Assembly: GCA_013339895.1 (NCBI GenBank)
Contig: JABACO010000079.1
Coordinates: 1 to 64,000 of the forward strand
Direction: 5' to 3'
Source: Ephydatia muelleri
Taxonomy: Eukaryota > Porifera > Demospongiae > Spongillida > Spongillidae
DNA: 64,000 nucleotides
The stretch's first letter is position 1, and every line of letters begins with the position of its first letter. The notes beneath the pieces were generated by a model. It was not told where the DNA came from and made no database searches. It saw only the letters and a list, made by a program, of their open reading frames with translations. Below, in pieces: positions 1 through 8,166 of this stretch. The translations under genes were made by a program, and so were the position numbers.

Positions 1-192
1 TATGATAACGGTACTGCAAACTCAAGAGTCGCCCATGATGTCCTATTTGAAGAGTGGGAGAGACAAACTAGGTGTGTGCATGGGAGTACTTGGAAAGTCC
101 AGGCAGGGGTGCGTTGGGGTGATCAATAACATCGGTGCATTAACTAATCTCCTGACAAGTCTCGTGTTGCCTAATCCAAAAGTCATTTATTA
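1..192 (+). other. Block Z copy, truncated and frameshifted
   Basis: This is the right part of the Z block described at 1384-1653, cut by the window edge. An extra A in the run after GAGAGACAA shifts the plus frame relative to the intact copies, and the sequence leaves the shared block after the word CCTAATCCAA. Confidence 0.6.
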
Positions 193-248
193 AATTGAAC
201 TGGAAAACCCACGTGTGAAAATTTAGGACCCTAAATAATGGTCACTAC

Positions 249-347
249 CTTTGCAGTATGATTGACATTAGTTCCTGCTTCAATGAGTGACTTCACTATT
301 TCAAGATGTCCATTCTGACTTGCAATGACCAGAGGAGTCGCACCATC
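249..347 (-). CDS. Ankyrin repeat exon, type A copy 1
   Basis: A 99-nt phase-0 exon encoding one 33-residue ankyrin repeat. It starts DGATPL and contains GHLEIVKSLIEAG. The acceptor reads TTTGTATTGCAG and the donor AAG|GTAGTG, both on the minus strand. The TPL turn, the GH helix start and the AG-NVN loop are the family hallmarks. It is the most 3' cassette of the left array in the window. Ankyrin repeats form protein-protein interaction scaffolds; the partner is unknown. Confidence 0.7.
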
Positions 348-570
348 CTGCAATACAAATCCCATCATTACCCCCAGAGGGTATTCTACTTCATTCATTC
401 TGGTGCTCCTGCATGTATATGACAGGATGCAATTTGCAAAAAACACATGAATGCTATATTCACACTTCAGCACATGCACACACACAATCAGTGGCTCTAT
501 AGGAATGCATAAATCAATTTTTAGATCCCACAAAACCTGAAAAATCGATCAGTGATTTATTTTTAAAAGT

Positions 571-716
571 CCCTCCCCACACCCATACCCCACCTCCCCA
601 CACCAACACCCACACCCACCTCCCCACACCTACACCCACCTCCCCACACCTACACCCACCTCCCCACACCCACACCCATACCACCCCACACTCACCTACA
701 CCCACATCCCCACGCA
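571..716. repeat. C-rich CCCACACCCACCTCCCC array
   Basis: Imperfect tandem repeats of CCCACACC and CACCTCCCC words, G-rich on the minus strand. Similar arrays sit beside most ankyrin cassettes (3072-3210, 5911-5996, 12157-12240, 53820-54130, 59019-59206, 59908-60050 and the longer ones listed separately). All six frames stay open for long stretches only because the repeat is stop-poor; the resulting ORFs are not genes. Confidence 0.85.
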
Positions 717-720
717 CATA

Positions 721-868
721 CAGTAGCGGTCAAATTAAACACCACCCATCGGATTAGTAGTACGACCGTGCGACGAATATATGGAGTCGTTCGTAGGTTC
801 ATTTGGCTCTGTATCATTTAAGCGCTGTTTATTTAGCACATTGCAAGTCATCGTTAAAACATCACATC
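721..868. repeat. Dispersed block with CAGTAGCGGTCAAATTA end
   Basis: A block of about 148 bp that begins CAGTAGCGGTCAAATTA and ends near CATCGTTAAAAC, next to each type-B ankyrin exon. Other copies start at 3212, 5997, 54132, 57665 and 63394, and an inverted copy ends at about 40620. The terminal sequence resembles the ends of Tc1/mariner-type DNA transposons, but only one clear end is seen, so the class is uncertain. Confidence 0.6.
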
Positions 869-874
869 ACTTAC

Positions 875-975
875 ATCAGATTCTGCTATATTGACGTCAG
901 CACCTGCTCCCAATAAGCTCAGTACTACACAGTGATGACCCATCATACTTGCCAATACACTGCTGTTGCATTGTT
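875..975 (-). pseudogene. Ankyrin repeat exon, type B copy 1 (frameshifted)
   Basis: The type-B ankyrin exon with donor GAT|GTAAGT and acceptor CTTACTAG. It is 101 nt rather than the 102 nt of intact copies: one base is missing where other copies read GTGTATATGG. The shift brings a TGA stop into frame after a few codons. The 3' half (LLGAGADVN) is still recognisable in another frame. Confidence 0.65.
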
Positions 976-1092
976 CTAGTAAGGATTGAAGGAACATAAC
1001 ATATTAAACATACACTGTTCATACAACCACCTCCATGCACGTGTATAGCAATGTGCAGGTTAGAACACAGTGAATGAAAGAAGGGTAGAGAG

Positions 1093-1299
1093 ATGGGGAG
1101 AGAGAGGGTGAGGGAAGGAGGAGAGTTTAAAAAAGAAAGGGATATTACCCCAGCCAATGCAAATGTATCTCAAGTATTCACCACACGCGGTTTAGCTTTC
1201 ACAATCTCAGAGCTGCTAGAAGTGTACATAGTTTTATGTGACCTCCTGAAGTATGATGATTGTCAAACAAGGGGCAAGCAGCATCACCAGAACAAATAA
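1093..1299 (+). other. Block Y: conserved plus-strand open segment
   Basis: A purine-rich lead is followed by an open plus-strand segment containing SELLEVYIVLCDLLKYDD, repeated near 6390-6569, 54520-54690 and 58070-58230. A possible acceptor TATTACCCCAG lies at its start. The family is not recognised. It lies antisense within the introns of the ankyrin array, so it may simply be carried along by duplication; coding status is unproven. Confidence 0.3.
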
Positions 1300-1383
1300 A
1301 AAATGAATTTTACACACATGACTGAAATCAACTGTCTTGTGTAATGGTAGCCATGGTGTACATATGCTAATCTATTCATTTGG

Positions 1384-1653
1384 CGATCATTGACCAGCCT
1401 GGTTAGAAGTGCACTACAACAGTTCAAGTATTACCTACACTATGATAATGGTACTGCAAACTCAAGAGTCGCCCATGATGTCCTATTTGAAGAGTGGGAG
1501 AGACAACTAGGTGTGTGCATGGGAGTACTTGGAAAGTCCAGGCAGGGGTGCGTTGGGGTGATCAATAACATCGGTGCATTAACTCATCTCCTGACAAGTC
1601 TCGTGTTGCCTAATCCAAGTGCATACATGTATATCGTTTATTCGTTAATGTAA
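1384..1653 (+). other. Block Z: conserved plus-strand open segment of about 87 codons
   Basis: Open on the plus strand from an acceptor-like site (GCGATCATTGACCAG) to a TAA. It contains ALQQFKYYLHYDNG, FEEWERQLGVCMGV and NNIGALTNLLTSLV. Intact copies are at 14001-14270 and 54775-55044; other copies are truncated or carry indels. No family is recognised. The even amino-acid composition looks protein-like, but the broken copies show it is not constrained in all of them. It lies between type-B and type-A ankyrin exons on the opposite strand. Confidence 0.35.
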
Positions 1654-2063
1654 ATGGCCAACTTGAAATGTTATATGCCGTTGACACTTTGTCTAACTAT
1701 GCCCACTTAAACTGTTCATGCAATACAGCTTTAGTGTTACATGTTCTCCCATAACCGTTTTCACTTCCACATGCATACTTGCTTAACAATGCTTCCACAC
1801 CTGTAATGTACATGTACTACTCATGGGAGAGCTGGTGGGTAGATGGACTGATCATGAAGAGGGTAAAGGGAGGAGGTGGGGAGGCCCATGTGAACTGTAT
1901 GGGCCCCACTTTGCCCTTAGTCCAGGCCTCACATACTGTACATACATAAACACATGTACATCACGATCCACACACAACTGGAGCAAAAGTCATTAATTGA
2001 ACTGAACTGAAACCCATGTGTGAAAATATAGGACCCTAAATAGTTGTGTTTTATTTACACTAC
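1654..2063. other. Shared intercassette spacer
   Basis: Non-coding sequence common to all array units. It includes the recurring word GGGAGAGCTGGTGGGTAGAT, a purine-rich GAAGAGGGTAAGGGAGG stretch and ACATGTACATCACGATCC. No gene was seen. Confidence 0.6.
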
Positions 2064-2162
2064 CTTTGCAGTATGATTGACATTAGCTCCTGCTTCAATG
2101 AGTGACTTCACTATTTCAAGACGTCCCTCCTGAATTGCAATGACCAGAGGAGTCGCACCATC
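2064..2162 (-). CDS. Ankyrin repeat exon, type A copy 2
   Basis: A 99-nt phase-0 exon, one ankyrin repeat. It differs from the other A copies in reading VIAIQEGRLEIVKS: Ile replaces the usual Ser and Arg replaces the His of the GH pair. It ends VNHTAK before donor GTAGTG; the acceptor is TTGTATTGCAG. Loss of the GH histidine, which caps the first helix, may weaken the fold. Confidence 0.7.
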
Positions 2163-2888
2163 CTGCAATACAAATCCCATCATTACCCCCAGAGGGTATT
2201 CTACTTCATTCATTCTGGTGCTCCTGCATTTTGCGATTTGCAAAAACACATGAATGCTTGATTTACCATCAAAACATGCACACACGCAATCAGTGGCCCT
2301 ATAGGAATGCATAAATCGATTTTCAGATGCACAAAACCCTGCAAAATCGATTAGTGCTTCAAAAGTATTCGGAAAAATCGATTTTCATGATGCAGGGAGG
2401 TTACACACCCTAACAGTTGTCCTATGGGAATGCATCTGTAAAACAAAGGACAGCGAGACAAGTGATAGACTTAAAACAATGCTGTCATTGTGGCATGTGA
2501 TGAAACAATGGAGAAGGTGCCTCCATTATGTGTGAGATCTGTACAACACAATCATGATGAGACTCTGTTGAGACATGCTGTGTGGTTTGGATGGCATGTA
2601 CACAGAGTGATTACAGGCTATCATGTCATACACAGGTAGTGATGTGTCAATTTACACACCACTCCCTGCATGCTGTGTGGCTTGGGTCACATGTACATGT
2701 ACACGAACAGAGGTACAAGTATGTATTTATCAGAAGCTACTAGCGTACAGTGTACACATGTAGATTTTGTGTGGACATCCCATGTTGTGAATGAGACATT
2801 ACTGGAATAATCAATTCTAAGATTTGTGATGCATTCTGTAGTGCATAACATTTGTGATTACATAATAGATATTGTTGTTTATTTGTAG
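2163..2888. other. Shared spacer with hAT-like terminus
   Basis: No gene was seen. The stretch holds CAAAATCGATT words and ends one part with TTACACACCCTAAC, which matches the terminus of the hAT-type element at 34934-36098. The segment from about 2400 to 2820 recurs near 13200, 53220, 55815 and 61930. Confidence 0.5.
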
Positions 2889-3005
2889 TGTTGAAAAGTC
2901 CTGCCATGGGACCAGGACAAAGACTGGAGAAAACTTACTGTAGCCGACCTCTATATTTGACCTATACTGTGTACAGTACTTGGATGATCGATGTAACATA
3001 TCAAG
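2889..3005 (+). other. Block X: repeated 117-nt exon-like segment
   Basis: On the plus strand it is bounded by an acceptor-like TTATTTGTAG and a strong donor CAAG|GTATGTG, length 117 nt, with phase 1 at both ends, reading KSPAMGPGQRLEKTY and TYTVYSTWMIDVTYQ. Other copies are near 3619, 4369, 13691, 53714, 56316, 56940, 60249 and 62419. Several of these have TGA in this frame (for example after CTACTGTCGC), while the minus frame containing FSPVFVLVPWQDFSTLQI stays open across them. Whether either strand codes is unresolved. Confidence 0.35.
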
Positions 3006-3071
3006 GTATGTGTACTAACCTTTTGTACACTCCCTACATTTCCACACCCTCTATCTTCACATGCTCCATAA

Positions 3072-3210
3072 CCTGAACCCATCTCTCACACCCTCCCACA
3101 TCACACCCACACCTACATTAACACATCTACACCCACCTCCCCACACCTACACCCACCTCCCCACACCCATACCACCCCACACCCACCTACACCCACATCC
3201 CCACGCACAT
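3072..3210. repeat. C-rich CCCACACC array
   Basis: A short member of the CCCACACC/CACCTCCCC arrays, lying between block X and the CAGTAGCGG block. Confidence 0.8.
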
Positions 3211-3365
3211 ACAGTAGCGGTCAAATTAAACACCACCCATCGGCTTAGTGGTACGACCATGCGACGAATGTATGGCTTCGTTCGTAGGTTCATTTGGCTC
3301 TGTATCATTTAAGCGCTGACTATTTAGCACATTGCAAGTCATCGTTAAAACATCACATCACTTAC

Positions 3366-3467
3366 ATCAGATTTTGCTATATTGACATCAGCACCTGCTC
3401 CCAATAAGCTCAGTACTACACCGTGATGACCCTCCTGACTTGCCATAAACACTGCTGTTGTATTGTC
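3366..3467 (-). CDS. Ankyrin repeat exon, type B copy 2
   Basis: An intact 102-nt phase-0 exon of 34 codons, starting DNTTAVFMASQEGHHG and ending LLGAGADVNIAKSD. The donor GTAAGTG is a perfect consensus; the acceptor is CCTTACTAG. The DNTTAV segment occupies the place of the usual DG-TPL turn and GADVN is the classical ankyrin loop. It is the best-preserved type-B copy in the left array. Confidence 0.72.
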
Positions 3468-3771
3468 CTAGTAAGGATTGAAGGAACAAAACATATTAAA
3501 CATACACTGTTCATGCAACCAACTATGCCCACTTAAAATAATCCATTCTAAGATTTGTGATGCATTCTGTAGTGCATAACATTTGTGATGGCAAATAGAT
3601 ATTGATGCTTATTTGTAGTGTTGAAAAGTCCTGCCATGAGACCAGGACAAAGACTGGAGAAAACCTACTGTCCCTGACCTCTATATTTGACCTATACTGT
3701 GTACAGTACTTGGATGATCAATGTAACATATCAAGGTATGTGTACTAACCTCTTGTACATTCCCTACATTT

Positions 3772-4132
3772 CCACACCCCTCCCACATCACACCCACACC
3801 TAACTAACCCACACCCACCAAATCCCCACACCCACACTCACACCACCTCTCCACACGCACACCCACCTTCCCACACCCACACACACCTCCCCAAACCCAC
3901 ACTCATCTCCCCACAAACACATACCACACCCACCTCCCCACACCCACCTCCCCACACCCACCTCCCCACACCCACCTCCCCACACCCACCTCCCCACACC
4001 CACCTCCCCACCCACACCTACACCCACCTCCCCACACCTACACCCACCTCTCACACCTACACCCACCTCCCCACACCCACACCCATACCACCCCACACCC
4101 ACCTACACCCACATCCCCACGCACATACATGT
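3772..4132. repeat. Long C-rich CCCACACC array
   Basis: About 360 bp of CCCACACCCACCTCCCC units, including a nearly pure run of seven CACCTCCCCACACC units near 3946-4010. On the minus strand it reads runs of GGGG, GGG and GGG with 3-nt loops, a G-quadruplex-capable pattern in the sense strand of the ankyrin pre-mRNA. Confidence 0.85.
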
Positions 4133-4368
4133 ACAGTGTAGGGGTTAAATTAAACATTCATTCTGGTGCTTCTGTATGTATATGACAGGATGCTATTTGC
4201 AAAAAACACATGAATGCTTTATTCACTCTTCAACACATGCACACACACAATCATTTGCCCTATAGGAATGCATAATCGATTTTCAGATGCACAATAATCA
4301 ATTCAAAAATATGTGATGCATAAGTTTTTGTGATTACATAATAGATATTGATGTTTATTTGTAGCACT

Positions 4369-4485
4369 TGTTGAAAAGTCCTGCCATGGGACCAGGACAA
4401 AGACTGGAGAAAACCTACTGTTGCCAACCTCTATATTTGACCTATACTGTGTACAGTACTTGGATGATCGATGTAACATATCAAG
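4369..4485 (+). other. Block X copy
   Basis: Same 117-nt segment as at 2889-3005, open on both strands, with the donor-like CAAG|GTATGTG retained. The left boundary differs (GTAGCACTTGTTGAAAAG). Confidence 0.3.
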
Positions 4486-4555
4486 GTATGTGTACTAACC
4501 TCTTGTACACTCCCTACATTTCCACACCCTCTATCTTCACATGCTCCATAACCTG

Positions 4556-5318
4556 AACCACCCTCCCACACCCTCCCACATCACACCCACACCTAAATTA
4601 ACACACCCACCACCTCCCCACACCCACACTCACACCACCTCTCCACAGCCAAACCCACCTTCTCACTCACACTCACCTCCCCACATCCACACACACCCAC
4701 ACTCACGTCCCCACACACACCTCGCCACACCCACACACACTCACCTCCCCACACCCACCTCACCACACCCACCGCCCGACACCCACCTCCCTACATTCAC
4801 CTCACACTCACGTCCCCCCACACACACATCTCACCACACCCACAACTCCTCACAACCACACCCACACACACTTCCCCACACCCTCCAATTTGTTTACCAG
4901 ACCACACAGACTATGACCGAAATAACTGATTGGACGAACGAAGATGAAATGATAGAGTCTGGCTCTAAGTATGTAAAGTTCTGTACAGAAGTTGGATTCT
5001 CCAAACCCACACCCACACCCACCTCCCCACACCTACCTACCTATAACCACACCCACCTCTCCACACCCACACCCACCTTACCACACCCACACCCACTTCC
5101 CCACACCCACCTGTCCACACCCACACCACCTCCCCACTTACCTCCCCACACGTACCTCCCCACACCCACACCCACCTCCCCACACCCACCTCCCAACACC
5201 CACCTCCCCACACACACCTCCCACACCCACCTCCCCACACCCACCTCTTCACACGCACCTCCCCACACCCACAACTCCTCACAACCACACCCACACACTT
5301 CCCCACACCTTCCAATTT
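4556..5318. repeat. Two long C-rich arrays flanking a TDWTNEDEM segment
   Basis: CCCACACC-type arrays at about 4556-4890 and 5006-5318. Between them is a short conserved segment reading MIESGSKYVKFCTEVGF on plus that recurs at about 5370, 53970, 57420, 61370, 62880, 63200 and 63880. The segment is not recognised and is too short to call a gene. Confidence 0.7.
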
Positions 5319-5429
5319 GATTAGCAGACCACACAGACTATGACCGACAATAACTGATTGGACAAACAAAGATGAAATGATAGAGTCTGGCTCTAAGTAT
5401 GTAAAGTTTTGTACAAGAGTTGGATTGTA

Positions 5430-5626
5430 CAGGAACTCAAGAGTCGCCCATGATGTCCTATTTGAAGAGTGGGAGAGACAACTAGGTGTGTGCATGGGAA
5501 GTACTTGGAAAGTCCAGGCAGGGGTGCGTTGGGGTGATCAATAACATCGGTGCATTAACTAATCTCCTGACAAGTCTCGTGTTGCCTAATCCAAGTGCAT
5601 ACATGTATATCGTTTATTCGTTAATG
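5430..5626 (+). other. Block Z copy, 5' truncated
   Basis: Starts inside the Z block at AACTCAAGAGTCGCC and continues to its end. The break joins it directly to the CTAAGTATGTAAAG segment, so this is a recombinant junction. Confidence 0.5.
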
Positions 5627-6150
5627 TAAATGGCCACCTTGAAATGTTATATGCCGTTGACACTTTGTCTAACTATGCCCACTTAAACTGTTCATGCAAT
5701 ACAGCTTTAGTGTTACATGTTCTCCCATAACTGTTTTCACTTCCACATGCATACTTGCTTAACAATGCTTCCACACCTGTAATGTACATGTACTACTCAT
5801 GGGAGAGCTGGTGGGTAGATGGACTGAACATGAAGAGGGTAAGGGGAGGAGGTGGGGAGGCCCATGAGAACTAAGTATGTAAAGTTTTGTACAGGAGTTG
5901 GATTCTCCATGCCCACACCCACACCCACACCCACCTCCCCACACCCACACCCATACCACCCCCACACCCACCTACACCCACATCCCCACGCACATACAGT
6001 AGCGGTCAAATTAAACACCACACATCAGCTTAGTGGTACGACCGAGTGACGAATATATGGCTTCATTCGTAGGTTCATTTGGCTCTGTATCATTTAAGCG
6101 CTGACTATTTAGCACATTGCAAGTTATCGTTAAAACATCACATCACTTAC

Positions 6151-6252
6151 ATCAGATTCTGCTATATTGACATCAGCACCTGCTCCCAATAAGCTCAGTA
6201 CTACACCGTGATGACCCTTCACACTTGCCATATACACTGCTGTTCTATTGTT
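6151..6252 (-). CDS. Ankyrin repeat exon, type B copy 3
   Basis: A 102-nt phase-0 exon, intact, starting NNRTAVYMASVKGHHG and ending GADVNIAESD. Acceptor CTTACTAG, donor GTAAGTG. It differs from copy 2 at several residues in the first turn and first helix, while LLGAGADVNIA is unchanged. Confidence 0.7.
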
Positions 6253-6347
6253 CTAGTAAGGATTGAAGGAACAAAACATAGTTAAACATACACTATTCAT
6301 ACAACCACCTCCATGCACGTGTATAGCAATGTGCAGGTTAGAACACA

Positions 6348-6569
6348 GTGAATGAAAGAAGGGTAGAGAGATGTGAAGGGAGGGAGGAGAATAAGAAAGA
6401 AAGGGATACTACCCCAGCCAATGCAAATGTATCTCAAATATTCACCACACGCGGTTTAGCTTTCCCATTCTCAGAGCTGCTAGAAGTGTACATAGTTTTA
6501 TGTGACCTCCTGAAGTATGATGATTGTCAAACAAGGGGCAAGCAGCATCACCAGAACAAATTAAAAAAT
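6348..6569 (+). other. Block Y copy
   Basis: Same open plus-strand segment as at 1093-1299, preceded by the GAAAGAAGGGTAGAGAG purine stretch. Still open in the same frame despite several substitutions. Confidence 0.3.
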
Positions 6570-6653
6570 GAATCTTACACACATGACTGAAATCAACTGT
6601 CTTGTGTAATGGTAGCCATGGTGTACATATGCTAATCTATTCATTTGGCGATC

Positions 6654-6904
6654 ATTGACCAGCCTGGTTAGAAGTGCACTACAACAGTTCAAGTATTACC
6701 TACACTATGATAACGGTACTGCAAACTCAAGAGTCACCCATGATGTCCTATTTGAAGAGTGGGAGAGACAACTAGGTGTGTGCATGGGAGTACTTGGAAA
6801 GTCCAGGCTGGGGTGATCAATAACATCGGTGCATTAACTAATCTCCTGACACGTCTCGTGTTGCCTAATCCAAGTGCATACATGTATATCGTTTATTCGT
6901 TAAT
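6654..6904 (+). other. Block Z copy with 10-nt deletion
   Basis: Compared with other copies, GTCCAGGCAGGGGTGCGT is shortened to GTCCAGGC before TGGGGTGATC, a 10-nt loss that breaks the plus-strand frame. The rest matches closely. Confidence 0.5.
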
Positions 6905-7132
6905 ATAAATGGCCACCTTGAAATGTTATATGCCATTGACACTTTGTCTAACTATGCCCACTTACACTGTTCATGCAATACAGCTTTAGTGTTACACGTT
7001 CTCCCATAACCGTTTTCACTTCCACATGCATACTTGCTTAACAATGCTTCCACACCTGTAATGTACATGTACTACTCATGGGAGAGCTGGTGGGTAGATG
7101 GACTGAACATGAAAAGGGTAAGGGGAGGAGGT

Positions 7133-7310
7133 CACCACGTACGTTTTTCAAACTCATATTGCGGTACCACTTGTTTCCTATAAAAACTTAAAAGGTACGT
7201 GGTGGCATGACGGGTTTTGGAGATACGCTCGTTTCAAAAACATGCCTTTTTTTTAGGGTCTCACGTAAGGGGCGGAGGGGGGTCGTTATATCTGGTATTC
7301 TACGGTACAT
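7133..7310. repeat. Inserted repeat with CACCACGTAC inverted ends
   Basis: Absent from most array units but found again at about 14493-14660. Inverted words CACCACGTAC and GTACGTGGTG bracket its first ~75 bp, followed by GACGGGTTTTGGAGATACGC. It looks like a small non-autonomous insertion (inference). Confidence 0.45.
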
Positions 7311-7412
7311 CACGATCCACATACAACTGGAGCAATAGTCATTTATTCGACCGAACTGAAACCCACGTGTGAAAATTTAGGACCCTAAATAATAGTGTTT
7401 TATTTACACTAC

Positions 7413-7511
7413 CTTTGTAGTATGATTGACATTAGCTCCTGCTTCAATGAGTGACTTCACTATTTCAAGATGTCCCTCCTCACTTGCAATGATCAGAGGA
7501 GTCGCACCATT
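7413..7511 (-). CDS. Ankyrin repeat exon, type A copy 3
   Basis: A 99-nt phase-0 exon reading NGATPLIIASEEGHLEIVKS and ending GANVNHTTK, donor GTAGTG, acceptor TTGTATTGCAG. The first residue is Asn rather than Asp, and helix 1 carries SEEGH instead of SQNGH. Confidence 0.7.
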
Positions 7512-7800
7512 CTGCAATACAAATGCCATCATTACCCCCAGAGGGTATTCTACTTCATTCATTCTGGTGCCTCTACATGTATACGACTGGATCTTATTTT
7601 CAAAAACACATGAATGCTATATTCACTCTTCAACACACGCACACACATAATCAGTTGCCCTATGGGATTGCACATATAAAACAAAGGACAGCAAGAATCC
7701 CTAGCCTCAACATGTTGTATCTGCAAACAATAACATCACCTTTATGTCTCATCTAAATACTGTAGATTTATCTCCCTTTTATTTTAAACTGTATTGATTT

Positions 7801-7997
7801 TAATAGGGGAAGTATTTAAGTGCATTTAATCGTGCCTCTTGCAGTGCATTATTTGTACAAAGCATTGAGATTGTTTGTGTGTTGACCATTATCATAACAT
7901 TACAGGGAATACACAAAGTAGCATGAACGATGGGAAACATCCAGGCCAAGCCACCACTTAATGGCAACCTGGAATTGGGAAGGGTCAAGATGGAGAC
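7801..7997 (-). pseudogene. LINE reverse-transcriptase relic, distal half (split by Harbinger)
   Basis: The minus strand reads HLDPSQFQVAIKWWLGLDVS near 7990-7930, the pattern found after the catalytic core of some metazoan non-LTR reverse transcriptases. A stop soon follows, then a tail shared with 14803-14930 and 40690-40990. The proximal half lies at 11606-11990. The frame reads continuously across the Harbinger insertion once the element and one GAC target copy are removed. Confidence 0.55.
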
Positions 7998-8031
7998 TTA
8001 GGACCGGCACACACTAGGCGATATCGCTGGC
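7998..8031 (+). repeat. Harbinger 5' terminal inverted repeat
   Basis: Begins TTAGGACCGGCACACACTAG. Pairs with 11572-11605 with a single mismatch (A/C at position 6). Confidence 0.88.
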
Positions 8032-8166
8032 GATATCGCTCGCACTAGTCGCCAGCGATATCGCTGTGGTTTTACAAGGGTGGGGTACAGACGGCCGACT
8101 AGTCGCCAGCAACCTTAGGCGTGGTTAAGCGGTTATTATTCGATACTGATTATTAATCCTACACAA

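Larger units (their letters stand above)
1..7130. repeat. Left ankyrin-cassette duplication array
   Basis: The same ordered blocks recur several times: a minus-strand ankyrin exon (type A or B), a C-rich CCCACACC array, a block beginning CAGTAGCGGTCAAATTA, and conserved blocks X, Y and Z. Copies read as nearly identical over hundreds of bases, so duplication is recent. Related copies occur at about 12.6-14.7 kb and 52.8-64 kb. The array probably holds the 3' part of a minus-strand ankyrin gene that continues beyond base 1. Recombination between repeats is the likely mechanism (inference). Confidence 0.85.

Noticed and set aside
4541..5320. 259-codon Thr/Pro/His-rich open frame
   Set aside because: It is a translation of the CCCACACC array. 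Similar frames appear in every array on both strands.
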